Source: Streptomyces sp. NBC_01233 (GTDB taxonomy: Bacteria; Actinomycetota; Actinomycetes; Streptomycetales; Streptomycetaceae). From it: DNA of 64,000 nucleotides. Position 1 is the first letter of the stretch; each line of letters starts with the position of its first letter. The notes under the pieces were generated by a model. That model had not been told where the DNA came from. It saw nothing but the letters and a program-made list of their open reading frames with translations, and searched no databases. Positions 23,959-34,536 of this stretch are shown here, piece by piece. Made by a program: the position numbers and the translations under genes. Location of the stretch: assembly GCF_035989305.1 (NCBI RefSeq), contig NZ_CP108514.1, positions 7,172,501 through 7,236,500 on the forward strand, written 5' to 3'.

Positions 23959-24145
23959 CTAGGAGGCAGCCGGCGGGGATGCATGCCTGCCAAGCGGTCA
24001 CCCTCCGACGCTGAGCCCCATCTGCTGCTGAGCGGGCCTGCCGTAGCTGCACCAGCACCGTGGCTTCCGTACACCAACACGAGCCCGTGTCCACGCTCAC
24101 CGCACCTGCCGCGATTCCACGTGACTTTAGCCACGAAAAAATACC

Positions 24146-24365
24146 TCAGGATGAGTTGATGGGGGTTCCTTCTGGCGAATATTGAACATTCACGATATTC
24201 GCACCACCCACCCACGTGTTGAGTGTCTCAAGGGCACCGCTGGAAAGCTCAGTTGTAAACAGGAGGACGAGATGTTCTTGAGCGCGCGAGCATGCAACGT
24301 AGAACAGGTTCCGTGACTTTTCGAACCGCTTCTTGTTATGCTCGTTAGGTTTGGTCTGCACCCCG
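24146..24365 (-). pseudogene. C-terminal fragment of a UvrD/Rep-type helicase
   Basis: The reading NEHNKKRFEKSRNLFYVACS then RAQEHLVLLFTTELSSGALETLNTWVG matches the end of UvrD-like superfamily 1 helicases: RKLFYVACSRAxExL is motif VI. The frame ends at a TGA (24146). Upstream of about 24365 the sequence changes to hairpin-rich non-helicase DNA, so only the last 65-70 residues survive. Helicases ending in this way are common in phage-defence pairs such as Gabija GajB. Base composition here is visibly more A/T-rich than the flanks. The 23963-24145 stretch between the IS and this fragment holds nothing recognised. Confidence 0.6.
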
Positions 24366-24399
24366 TGCCGGGGTACACGCCCCGTTTCGGGGGCAGACC
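24353..24399. other. Three-way-junction fold
   Basis: GGTCTGC (24353-24359) pairs with GCAGACC (24393-24399) and encloses two perfect 5-bp hairpins, CCCCG-TGC-CGGGG (24361-24373) and CCCCG-TTT-CGGGG (24380-24392). On the plus strand a T-rich tract (TTCTTTTTT, about 24409-24417) follows, so it could act as a plus-strand terminator or a structured RNA. Confidence 0.6.
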
Positions 24400-24420
24400 G
24401 GGCCTCTCTTCTTTTTTGGC

Positions 24421-24520
24421 CGCACGGATTCTTTTGTGCCGGCGACGCCGGCCGGGTAGACAGCACAGCGCCGTGCGGTTGCACGTAAGCCCCTCGCGGG
24501 GGCGTCATGTTCGACCGTGA
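24421..24520. other. Nested hairpin field next to the three-way junction
   Basis: CCGCACGG (24421-24428) pairs with CCGTGCGG (about 24472-24479), enclosing GCCGGCG-A-CGCCGGC. Another GCCCC-TCGC-GGGGGC hairpin follows at about 24488-24503. No gene is supported in 24400-24612. Confidence 0.4.
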
Positions 24521-24612
24521 GCGCCACCGTAGCAGCACCGTGCGTAGTGGCCGACGAATCGTCAGCGGACCCAATCCAAGCTCTGGTCGGGACATTTACG
24601 GGCAAAATAGAA

Positions 24613-24648
24613 AGCCCCCGCCACTCTCCGTGAGGAGTGACGGGGGCT
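24613..24648 (-). terminator. Intrinsic terminator for the HTH-MurA gene
   Basis: A 14-bp stem with one mismatch (24613-24626 with 24635-24648). On the minus strand GGGGGCT is followed by TTCTATTTT, a proper U-tract. It lies about 170 bases beyond the murA-like stop. Confidence 0.75.
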
Positions 24649-24821
24649 CAGGTCGAGCTGACGGTATTTCAGTGTTCGATTCCCAGGCTGTACATCCGCT
24701 GCGCAAGGCGTCGGAAACGACGGGAAGGTACCGGAAGCTGTGAAGGGGTATTTTCGCAGGTCAGGCCGGGGATTGATTGAGCATCAGGCTAGGTCCGAAT
24801 TTTACCGATTTACCCAGATCC

Positions 24822-26351
24822 TCAGATGTCGCGGAAGATTTCGATCTGGGCGCCCACCGAGTTGAGGCGTTCGGCCAGTTCCTCGTAGCCGCGGTTGATC
24901 ACGTAGACGTTGCGCAGGACCGAGGTGCCCTCCGCGGCCATCATCGCGAGGAGGACGACCACCGCCGGGCGCAGGGCCGGCGGGCACATCATTTCCGCCG
25001 CGCGCCAGCGGGTGGGGCCCTCCACCAGCACGCGGTGGGGGTCCAGGAGTTGGAGGCGGCCGCCGAGGCGGTTGAGGTCGGTCAGGTAGATGGCCCGGTT
25101 GTCGTACACCCAGTCGTGGATCAGGGTCTGGCCCTGGGCGACGGCGGCGATGGCCGCGAAGAACGGGACGTTGTCGATGTTCAGCCCGGGGAACGGCATC
25201 GGGTGGATCTTGTCGATCGGGGCTTCGAGCTTGGACGGGCGGACGGTGAGGTCCACCAGGCGGGTGCGGCCGTTGTCCGCGACGTACTCCGCCGAGCGGT
25301 CGTGGTCGAGGCCCATCTCCTCCAGCACCGCGAGCTCGATCTCCATGAACTCGATCGGCACCCGGCGGATGGTCAGTTCCGACTCCGTGACGACCGCCGC
25401 GGCGAGCAGGCTCATCGCCTCGACCGGGTCCTCGGAGGGGGAGTAGTCCACGTCCACGTCGATGTTCGGAACGCCGTGGACCGTGAGCGTGGTGGTGCCG
25501 ACGCCCTCGACCTTGACGCCCAGCTCCTCCAGGAAGAAACACAGGTCCTGGACCATGTAGTTGGAGGAGGCGTTGCGGATGACGGTGACGCCGTCGTGCC
25601 GGGCGGCGGCCAGCAGCGCGTTCTCGGTGACCGTGTCCCCGCGCTCGGTCAGCACGATCGGGCGGTCGGGGGAGACCCCGGCCTCCACCTTCGCGTGGTA
25701 GATGCCCTCGGTCGCGGTGATGTCCAGGCCGAAGCGGCGCAGGGCGATCATGTGCGGCTCGATGGTGCGGGTGCCGAGGTCGCAACCGCCCGCGTAGGGC
25801 AGGCGGAAGTGGTCCATCCGGTGCAGCAGGGGGCCCAGGAACATGATGATGCTCCGGGTCCGGCGCGCCGCGTCCGCGTCCATGGCCTCCAGGTCGAGGC
25901 GGGCCGGCGGGATCAGCTCCAGGTCCACGCCGTCGTTGATCCAGCGGGTGCGGACGCCGATGGAGTTCAGGACCTCCAGGAGGCGGTAGACCTCCTCGAT
26001 GCGGGCCACCCGCCTCAGCACCGTACGGCCCTTGTTGAGCAGCGAGCCGCAGAGCAGGGCGACGCACGCGTTCTTGCTCGTCTTGACGTCGATGGCGCCC
26101 GACAGCCGGCGGCCGCCGACCACGCGCAGGTGCATCGGGCCGGCGTAGCCCAGGGAGACGATCTCGCTGTCGAGCGCTTCGCCGATTCGGGCGATCATCT
26201 CAAGGCTGATGTTCTGATTGCCGCGCTCGATCCGGTTCACGGCACTCTGGCTGGTGCCGAGTGCGTCAGCGAGCTGACTCTGTGTCCAGCCCCGGTGCTG
26301 ACGGGCGTCACGGATGAGCTTGCCGATGCGTGCGAGGTAGTCGTCTGCCAT
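24822..26351 (-). CDS. murA2: UDP-GlcNAc 1-carboxyvinyltransferase fused to an N-terminal HTH domain
   Basis: A 509-residue fusion. Residues about 5-65 are a Cro/C1-type helix-turn-helix (IGKLIRDARQHRGWTQSQLADALGTSQSAVNRIERGNQNIS). The rest is a MurA-fold enzyme, which adds enolpyruvate to UDP-GlcNAc in the first peptidoglycan step. Visible MurA features are SKNACVALLCGSLLNKG (Lys-Asn pair), YAGGCDLGTRTIEPH (position of the catalytic, fosfomycin-sensitive Cys), GLNIDNVPFFAAIAAVAQG and PPALRPAVVVLLAMMAAEG (Arg). It corresponds by position to SCO5998. Whether it is a biosynthetic enzyme or a UDP-GlcNAc-sensing regulator is open. An operator-like repeat lies just upstream. Confidence 0.9.
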   Translation of the reverse strand: MADDYLARIGKLIRDARQHRGWTQSQLADALGTSQSAVNRIERGNQNISLEMIARIGEALDSEIVSLGYAGPMHLRVVGGRRLSGAIDVKTSKNACVALLCGSLLNKGRTVLRRVARIEEVYRLLEVLNSIGVRTRWINDGVDLELIPPARLDLEAMDADAARRTRSIIMFLGPLLHRMDHFRLPYAGGCDLGTRTIEPHMIALRRFGLDITATEGIYHAKVEAGVSPDRPIVLTERGDTVTENALLAAARHDGVTVIRNASSNYMVQDLCFFLEELGVKVEGVGTTTLTVHGVPNIDVDVDYSPSEDPVEAMSLLAAAVVTESELTIRRVPIEFMEIELAVLEEMGLDHDRSAEYVADNGRTRLVDLTVRPSKLEAPIDKIHPMPFPGLNIDNVPFFAAIAAVAQGQTLIHDWVYDNRAIYLTDLNRLGGRLQLLDPHRVLVEGPTRWRAAEMMCPPALRPAVVVLLAMMAAEGTSVLRNVYVINRGYEELAERLNSVGAQIEIFRDI

Positions 26352-26362
26352 GGGGGCACGTT

Positions 26363-26378
26363 ATCTCAGATATGAGAT
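26363..26378 (-). promoter_or_regulatory. Candidate autoregulatory operator of the HTH-MurA gene
   Basis: ATCTCA-GATA-TGAGAT, 6-bp perfect arms, only 12-27 bases upstream of the start. It overlaps plausible -10 sequences on the minus strand, so binding would block transcription. The HTH of MurA2 is the obvious candidate. Confidence 0.5.
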
Positions 26379-26401
26379 GAGTCCCGCTCCGGGTATGCCA
26401 G

Positions 26402-27012
26402 ATGGGTGTGTCGGATGGGCGTTTTGTGGGTTATTGACCGCCAGGTCCCATGGTGGGGTCCCCGTACGTGTGATGCGGGACGGTCCGGCCGGGCGGACGG
26501 GTGAGCCGCTGCCGCTCCTGCGCGGACGGCGGGGCCGGGAGCTCCTCCCGGGCCGCGCCGAGGAGTTGCTCCCCGGCCGCCTCCTCCTCCTCCTTCTCCT
26601 CCGCCAATGGACCCCGGCTCTGCGCGGGCGGGGACTTCGTGCGGGGCGGCCGCCTCGCCGGCGAGGGCCTCCCCCTCCGTGGTGAAGGCGAGGGTCTCCC
26701 CCTCCGCGGTGAGCGCGACCGCCGGCGGCGTGGTCCGGGAGTCGCGGGACAGGGGCGGCGGGGGCCGCCGCGAAGGGTGTGCAAGGGGAGCTCGGCCGGG
26801 GGCGAGCCCTGTGGGGCCGAATGGGCCGACCGCGCCGGAACGCTCCGTGATCATCGTCACGGCCTGGCGGCCGGACGGGAACAAGGGGAAACCGGGCGTC
26901 GGCGCCGGTCGCAGGGGCCGGGGCGGAGCGTGCGGAAGCATCCGGTCGGCCGACCGGACAGGGCTTCCCCGGGGTGCGCGCCTCGTCCCCGGACCCGGAC
27001 ATGTACTAGAGT
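26402..27012. other. Gene-poor region upstream of aconitase
   Basis: About 600 bases with several long open frames on both strands but none with protein-like composition or a ribosome site. It contains a 27-bp tandem pair (26660-26686 and 26687-26713) differing at three positions, all non-silent in the minus frame, arguing against coding. I call no gene. Confidence 0.5.
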
Positions 27013-27030
27013 TATCTCGACATCGAGATA
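27013..27030. promoter_or_regulatory. TamR-like (MarR family) operator upstream of aconitase
   Basis: TATCTCGA-CA-TCGAGATA, a perfect 18-base palindrome 134 bases upstream of the aconitase start. It has the shape of sites bound by urate/aconitate-responsive MarR proteins; S. coelicolor TamR is reported to control sacA. The regulator gene itself is not in this window. Confidence 0.6.
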
Positions 27031-27074
27031 TCTGCCGAAGGCGTACCACAGCCGCCCCCGCTGGTAAGGGTTAC

Positions 27075-27093
27075 CTAACTTAGCCCTACCTTA
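27075..27093. promoter_or_regulatory. Possible DmdR/IdeR-type iron box
   Basis: The 19 bases CTAACTTAGCCCTACCTTA match 13 of 19 positions of the consensus TTAGGTTAGCCTAACCTAA. Location before an Fe-S enzyme gene fits iron-dependent control. Confidence 0.35.
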
Positions 27094-27094
27094 G

Positions 27095-29878
<2,784 letters not shown>

Positions 29879-29896
29879 GCCACGGCATAGGCGCCA

Positions 29897-29931
29897 AAGG
29901 GCCGTATCCCCGTCCAGGGGGTACGGCCCTT
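29897..29931 (+). terminator. Terminator of aconitase
   Basis: A 15-bp stem (10 perfect pairs, one G-U, four G-C) with a 5-base loop, 19 bases after the stop. Confidence 0.8.
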
Positions 29932-30025
29932 CCGTTCGTCCGGCGGCGTGTCCATGTGACGGACAGGTCTCAACTCGGAAAAACTGGTGGCCATAAGTGT
30001 GCATGATCTTGCTCACACGAGCGGA

Positions 30026-30041
30026 AGTGGACTATACCTGT
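30026..30041. promoter_or_regulatory. DasR-responsive-element-like site upstream of ngcE
   Basis: AGTGGACTATACCTGT matches 11 of 16 positions of the dre consensus AGTGGTCTAGACCACT, including the CTA core and CC. It lies 137 bases upstream of the binding-protein start. DasR, the GlcNAc-responsive GntR regulator, controls chitin uptake genes in Streptomyces. Weak but well placed. Confidence 0.35.
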
Positions 30042-30177
30042 GCCCGTCCGGATCACCGCGAGACGAGTGGCTCCGGGCCGGGGGACGGGCGGGGACCTGT
30101 GGTGATGTCCGCATGCACGGCGACCACCGTGAATCTCCGGCCTCCTTCACACTTCTGACGAAGGCGAGGACATGAGC

Positions 30178-31605
30178 ATGGGATCCACTGGTGAGGGCCT
30201 CGGACGCCGCGACCTGATCAAGCGCTCCGCAGCACTCGGACTGATCACGGTGCCGACGATGAGCTTCCTGTCCGCCTGCGCCTCCGGCGGTGGGGAGAAC
30301 TCCACGAAGGGTCCGGCCAAGGCGCCGGTGACCAAGGAGAACCCCTTCGGCGTCGCGAAGGGCGGCAAGCTGGACGTCGTCGTCTTCAAGGGCGGGTTCG
30401 GCGACGACTACGCGAAGGCCTGGGAGGCCGCCTTCGACAAGAAGTGGGGCACCACCAGCTCCCACCTGGGCACCCAGGAGATCACCGCCAAGCTGCAGCC
30501 CCGCTTCAACGGCGGGAACCCGCCGGACGTCGTCGACGACTCCGGCGCCCAGAAGATCCCGCTGGACGTGCTCGGCAAGGGCGGCCAGCTCGCCGACCTC
30601 AACGCCGTGCTCGACGCGCCCTCGCTCGACGACCCGAGCAAGAAGGTGCGCGACACCCTCGTGGACGGGGCCGTCGAACAGGGCATGCTGGGCGGCAAGT
30701 ACGTCGTCCTGAAGTACGTGTACGCCGTGTCCGGCTTCTGGTACTCGGGCAAGCTCTTCAAGGAGAAGGGCTGGACGGCGCCCAAGACCTGGGACGAGTT
30801 CCTCGCCGTCTGCACCAAGGCCAAGGAGGCGGGCATCGGCGGTCTCGCCCACCAGGGCAAGTACCCGTACTACATCAACGTCGTCATCATGGACCTGATC
30901 GCCAAGAAGGGTGGTCTGGACGCGGTGAAGGCGATCGACAACCTCGCGCCGAACGCCTTCGAGGGCAACGCGGCCGCTCTCGCCGCGGTCGAGGCGGTCT
31001 ACGAGGTGGTCGAGAAGGGCCTGCTGATGCCGGGCACCAACGGCCTCACCCACACGGAGTCCCAGACGGCCTGGAACCAGTACAAGGCGGCCTTCATCCC
31101 CTCCGGCTCCTGGCTGGAGAACGAGCAGCTCAAGCAGACCCCGGAGGACTTCGACATGAAGTTCCTGCCGGTGCCCCTGCTCGCCGACAGCAAGATGCCC
31201 CTCGAGGCCATCCGGGCCGGCGTCGACGAGCCGTTCATCGTCCCGGAGAAGGCCGCCAACAAGGCCGCGGGCCTGGAGTTCCTCCGTTCGATGCTGTCCC
31301 GCGAATGGTCGACGATCTTCGCCCAGCAGGCGAACTCGCTCACGGTGGTCAAGGACGGCGTGGATCCGGGAGTCAAGCTGCGGCCGGGCACCCAGTCGGC
31401 GGTCGAGGCGCTCAAGGCCGCGGGCGGCAACACCTTCAGCTACCGCTACCCCGACTGGTACAGCGAGATGGACACGGAGATCCAGAACGCGTCCAATGAG
31501 CTCATGGCGCAGCGGATCCAGCCCAAGGAGTGGATCAAGCGGGCCCAGGCCGCGGTGAACAAGGCGGCCCAGGACCCGAACGCCAAGAACAACAAGCGCA
31601 GCTGA
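30178..31605 (+). CDS. ngcE: N-acetylglucosamine/chito-oligosaccharide-binding lipoprotein
   Basis: A 475-residue extracellular solute-binding lipoprotein. The N-terminus has a twin-arginine motif (GRRDLIKRSAALGL) and a lipobox (LSACA) at about residue 35, so it is probably exported by Tat and lipid-anchored. The rest is a cluster-B type sugar-binding protein. By position and the two partner permeases it corresponds to NgcE (SCO6005), shown to bind chito-oligosaccharides or GlcNAc. ATG at 30178 is preferred because GAGGA lies seven bases upstream; ATG at 30172 is an alternative. No ATPase is encoded here; MsiK normally energises such systems. Confidence 0.88.
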   Translation: MGSTGEGLGRRDLIKRSAALGLITVPTMSFLSACASGGGENSTKGPAKAPVTKENPFGVAKGGKLDVVVFKGGFGDDYAKAWEAAFDKKWGTTSSHLGTQEITAKLQPRFNGGNPPDVVDDSGAQKIPLDVLGKGGQLADLNAVLDAPSLDDPSKKVRDTLVDGAVEQGMLGGKYVVLKYVYAVSGFWYSGKLFKEKGWTAPKTWDEFLAVCTKAKEAGIGGLAHQGKYPYYINVVIMDLIAKKGGLDAVKAIDNLAPNAFEGNAAALAAVEAVYEVVEKGLLMPGTNGLTHTESQTAWNQYKAAFIPSGSWLENEQLKQTPEDFDMKFLPVPLLADSKMPLEAIRAGVDEPFIVPEKAANKAAGLEFLRSMLSREWSTIFAQQANSLTVVKDGVDPGVKLRPGTQSAVEALKAAGGNTFSYRYPDWYSEMDTEIQNASNELMAQRIQPKEWIKRAQAAVNKAAQDPNAKNNKRS

Positions 31606-31625
31606 CCACCGCAGGGACGGACACC

Positions 31626-32570
31626 ATGAGCCATGTAGCCCAAGGGAGGGGCAAGTACGGCTTCATCGCCGGCTTCCTCTTCGCGCCCCTCGCGCTGTAC
31701 CTGACCTTCGTCATCTGGCCGTACGTGCAGACGTTCGGCTACTCCTTCACCAACTGGACCGGGCAGTCACCGACGTTCGACTTCGTCGGCACGGACAACT
31801 ACGCGGCCCTGCTGAAGGACGAGGTCTTCCGCGGCGCGCTCTGGCACAACCTGCTGCTCCTGGTGTTCGTCCCGCTCGTGACCATCCTGCTCGCCCTCTT
31901 CTTCGCCTTCATGGTGAACGCGGGCGGGCGCGGCGGAGCCGGCGGAGTGCAGGGAGTCGGCGGATCGCGCTTCTACAAGGTCGTCTACTTCTTCCCGCAG
32001 GTCCTCTCCCTCGCCATCCTCTCCGTGCTCTTCGGCGCGATCTACCGCAGTGACGAGGGCGGCCTGCTCAACGGCTTCCTGACCGGGCTCGGCCTGATCG
32101 ACGCGAACCACCCGGTCGAATGGCTCAACGAGCCGAACCTCGTCCTCTGGTGCCTGCTCCTCGTCGTCGTCTGGCACGGCGTCGGCTTCTACCTCGTCCT
32201 GTTCTCCGCGGCCATGCAGTCCGTCCCCAAGGACATCTACGAGGCCGCGCTGCTCGACGGCGCCGGGCGCGCCCAGACCTTCTTCAAGGTCACGCTGCCC
32301 CTGCTGTGGGACTCTGTGCAGACCTCCGCGGTCTATCTGGGCATCGCCGCGATGGACATGTTCGTGCTGGTGTCGACCATGACCTCGGGCCAGTTCGGCG
32401 GCGGACCCGACCACCACAGCGAGGTCATGTCGACGGTGCTGATGCGCAACTTCCTCTACTTCGGCAAGAGCGGGTACGCCTGCGCCATGGGCGTGGTCAT
32501 GCTCGCCCTGACCATGATCCTCTCCGTCATCACGCTGCGCGCCACCCGCCGCGAGCGCATCGAATTCTGA
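31626..32570 (+). CDS. ngcF: GlcNAc/chito-oligosaccharide ABC transporter permease
   Basis: A 314-residue MalF-like permease with six main hydrophobic segments. The EAA loop EAALLDGAGRAQTFFKVTLPLL contacts the ATPase. FIAGFLFAPLALYLTFVIWPYVQTFGYSFTNW is the usual start for this class. ATG at 31626 lies 20 bases past the binding-protein stop. It forms a heterodimeric pore with the next gene product. Confidence 0.9.
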   Translation: MSHVAQGRGKYGFIAGFLFAPLALYLTFVIWPYVQTFGYSFTNWTGQSPTFDFVGTDNYAALLKDEVFRGALWHNLLLLVFVPLVTILLALFFAFMVNAGGRGGAGGVQGVGGSRFYKVVYFFPQVLSLAILSVLFGAIYRSDEGGLLNGFLTGLGLIDANHPVEWLNEPNLVLWCLLLVVVWHGVGFYLVLFSAAMQSVPKDIYEAALLDGAGRAQTFFKVTLPLLWDSVQTSAVYLGIAAMDMFVLVSTMTSGQFGGGPDHHSEVMSTVLMRNFLYFGKSGYACAMGVVMLALTMILSVITLRATRRERIEF

Positions 32571-32583
32571 GAGGAGTTCCACG

Positions 32584-33519
32584 ATGACCGCACAGCCCAC
32601 AGTGATCAAGGCTCCGGGCGAGAAGGCCGCGGAGCAGCCCGGCGGCGCCGGACGGACGGGGAAGCGGGACGGGCGCCGCTCCGAGGGCATGGCCCTCAAC
32701 GTCTTCTCGCACGGCTTCCTCGTCGTCTGGGCGATAATGATCGTGCTGCCCCTGATCTGGCTCGCGCTCGGTGCCTTCAAGACCGACGCGCAGATCGGCG
32801 GCTCGGCCCTGAGCTGGCCCTCCAACTGGCACTTCGACGCCTTCGGGCGGGCCTGGACGAAGGGCATCGGAGGCTACTTCGCCAACACCCTCATCGTGCT
32901 GGTGTTCTCGGTTCCGCTGACCATGCTGTTCGGCTCCATGGCCGCGTACGTGCTGGCCCGCTACCCCTTCACGGGCAACCGGCTCATCTACTACTTCTTC
33001 GTCAGCGGGGCGATGTTCCCCGTGTTCCTGGCGCTCGTACCGCTCTTCTTCATGGTCAAGCGCTTCGACATGCTGAACACCTACCAGGGCCTGATCCTGG
33101 TGTACGTCGCCTACTCGATGCCCTTCACGGTCTTCTTCATGCACTCCTTCTTCCGGACGCTGCCGACGGCGATCCACGAGGCGGCGGTCATCGACGGGGC
33201 CTCCGACACCCGGATCTTCTTCCAGGTGATGCTGCCGATGGCCAAGCCCGGCCTGATCAGCGTCGGGATCTTCAACATCCTGGGCCAGTGGAACCAGTAC
33301 ATCCTGCCCGCCGTGCTGATGCAGCCGCAGACGAGCGCCGACCCCGAGCGGTACATGCTCACCCAGGGGCTCATCCAGCTCCAGTACCAGATGGGCTACG
33401 AGACGGACCTGCCGGTGCTGTTCGCCGGCGCCACCATCGCGATGGTCCCGATGCTGGTGGTCTACCTCTCCTTCCAGCGCCAGATCCAGGCGGGCCTCAC
33501 CTCGGCGACGCTGAAGTAG
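32584..33519 (+). CDS. ngcG: GlcNAc/chito-oligosaccharide ABC transporter permease
   Basis: A 311-residue MalG-like permease. After a charged cytoplasmic tail of about 40 residues come six membrane segments. The EAA loop is HEAAVIDGASDTRIFFQVMLPMAKPGL. GAGGAG precedes the ATG by 8 bases. Last gene of the operon; only ten bases separate it from the convergent membrane-protein gene, and I see no hairpin. Confidence 0.9.
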   Translation: MTAQPTVIKAPGEKAAEQPGGAGRTGKRDGRRSEGMALNVFSHGFLVVWAIMIVLPLIWLALGAFKTDAQIGGSALSWPSNWHFDAFGRAWTKGIGGYFANTLIVLVFSVPLTMLFGSMAAYVLARYPFTGNRLIYYFFVSGAMFPVFLALVPLFFMVKRFDMLNTYQGLILVYVAYSMPFTVFFMHSFFRTLPTAIHEAAVIDGASDTRIFFQVMLPMAKPGLISVGIFNILGQWNQYILPAVLMQPQTSADPERYMLTQGLIQLQYQMGYETDLPVLFAGATIAMVPMLVVYLSFQRQIQAGLTSATLK

Positions 33520-33529
33520 CGCCCCGGCG

Positions 33530-34423
33530 TCAGGAGCCGTCGGCGGTCTTCCGCAGCTCGTACAGGTAGCCGGAGCCCGGACGGCCGATGCTCTGGTAGA
33601 TCCGGGGCTCGCGGTCGGTGCCGCCGACGCTCCACGCCGGCCAGGAACACCCCGGGACCCGTACGCGGACCTTCTGGGTGCGCACGCCCCGCCCGGGCTC
33701 GTACGACCAGGTGCCGGGGCCCGAGCACTGCGGTGCCAGGACGTGGGGTTCGTCGCCGGGGCGGTGCTCGGCGACGCCGAAGGCCGTGACCCGGCCGTCC
33801 GACGTGAAGACCAGCCTTCCCTCCGTGTGGTCGCCCCAGGTGCCGGGCACGGTCGCCGGACCGATCTCCGGCGGCTCGTACGCGGGCAGCAGGCCGGCGG
33901 TGAGCCCGAGCGCGCCGAGGAGGCCGGTTCCCGCCACCAGCGCCGCGCCCCCCAGGGCCACGCGCCGGAGCAGTTCCGGGTGCCGGAGCCGGGCGATCAG
34001 GCCGCCCGCCGAGAGCGATGCCGTGGCGATCGCCCAGAAGACGAGCACGGGCCGCGTCGCCACGTCGTTGTACGACGCGAAGGCCCAGATCGGCGCTGCG
34101 ACCAGGGCGGCCGTCATCAGCGGCACCCACCACCACGCCTCGCGGCCGCCGATCAGGCGGCCGAGCAGGTCGGCCAGCGCCACCGACGGCAGCACGAAGA
34201 CCAGGGTCAGCAGCACCGCGATCACCGCGACGATCAGGCCGAGGGAGAGCAGGGACCCCGCCAGGGCGGTGTGGTCGACCGGGGTGTCCGGCGGCGGCTG
34301 CGTCTCGACGTACAGGAAGACCACCACGACGGTGAGGGCGACCTCCAGACAGCCCACCAGCACCGAGACCAACAGCATCAGGCCGTACGACCGCTTCTCA
34401 TGCTTCTCATGCTTCTCGTGCAC
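33530..34423 (-). CDS. Membrane protein with extracytoplasmic C-terminal domain, unknown function
   Basis: A 297-residue protein with five likely membrane segments in the first 190 residues and a final roughly 110-residue soluble domain (GTWGDHTEGRLVFTSDGRVTAFGV...GPGTWSYEPGRGVRT). This domain resembles the lipocalin-like small beta-domains of Streptomyces surface proteins. The first residues are HEK repeats (three 9-base units). GTG 34423 has GAGGGGGG upstream and is preferred to GTG 34444. No family name can be given. Confidence 0.65.
   Translation of the reverse strand: MHEKHEKHEKRSYGLMLLVSVLVGCLEVALTVVVVFLYVETQPPPDTPVDHTALAGSLLSLGLIVAVIAVLLTLVFVLPSVALADLLGRLIGGREAWWWVPLMTAALVAAPIWAFASYNDVATRPVLVFWAIATASLSAGGLIARLRHPELLRRVALGGAALVAGTGLLGALGLTAGLLPAYEPPEIGPATVPGTWGDHTEGRLVFTSDGRVTAFGVAEHRPGDEPHVLAPQCSGPGTWSYEPGRGVRTQKVRVRVPGCSWPAWSVGGTDREPRIYQSIGRPGSGYLYELRKTADGS
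34394..34420. repeat. Three 9-bp tandem units
   Basis: Three copies of CTTCTCATG/CTTCTCGTG (34394-34420), encoding His-Glu-Lys repeats at the very start of the membrane protein. In frame, so copy number may vary. Confidence 0.8.
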
Positions 34424-34536
34424 GGCCAACCCCCCTCGTGGCACGGCGAAATGAACGCGACCGCCCGGTTGGGGCTGCGCGCGGATCCATACTGCCAGCC
34501 TGACTGAACGTGTTCAATTCATTCTTCGCGCGTACC

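Noticed and set aside
24650..24700. TTCGATTCCC resembling a tRNA T-arm, suggesting an attachment site
   Set aside because: Flanking bases do not form the 5-bp T stem and no acceptor or anticodon arm is found, so no tRNA or att site is called.
26361..27083. Several 100-230-codon frames on both strands before aconitase
   Set aside because: Very Arg/Pro/Gly-rich, no ribosome sites, and the tandem units differ by non-silent changes in the best frame.
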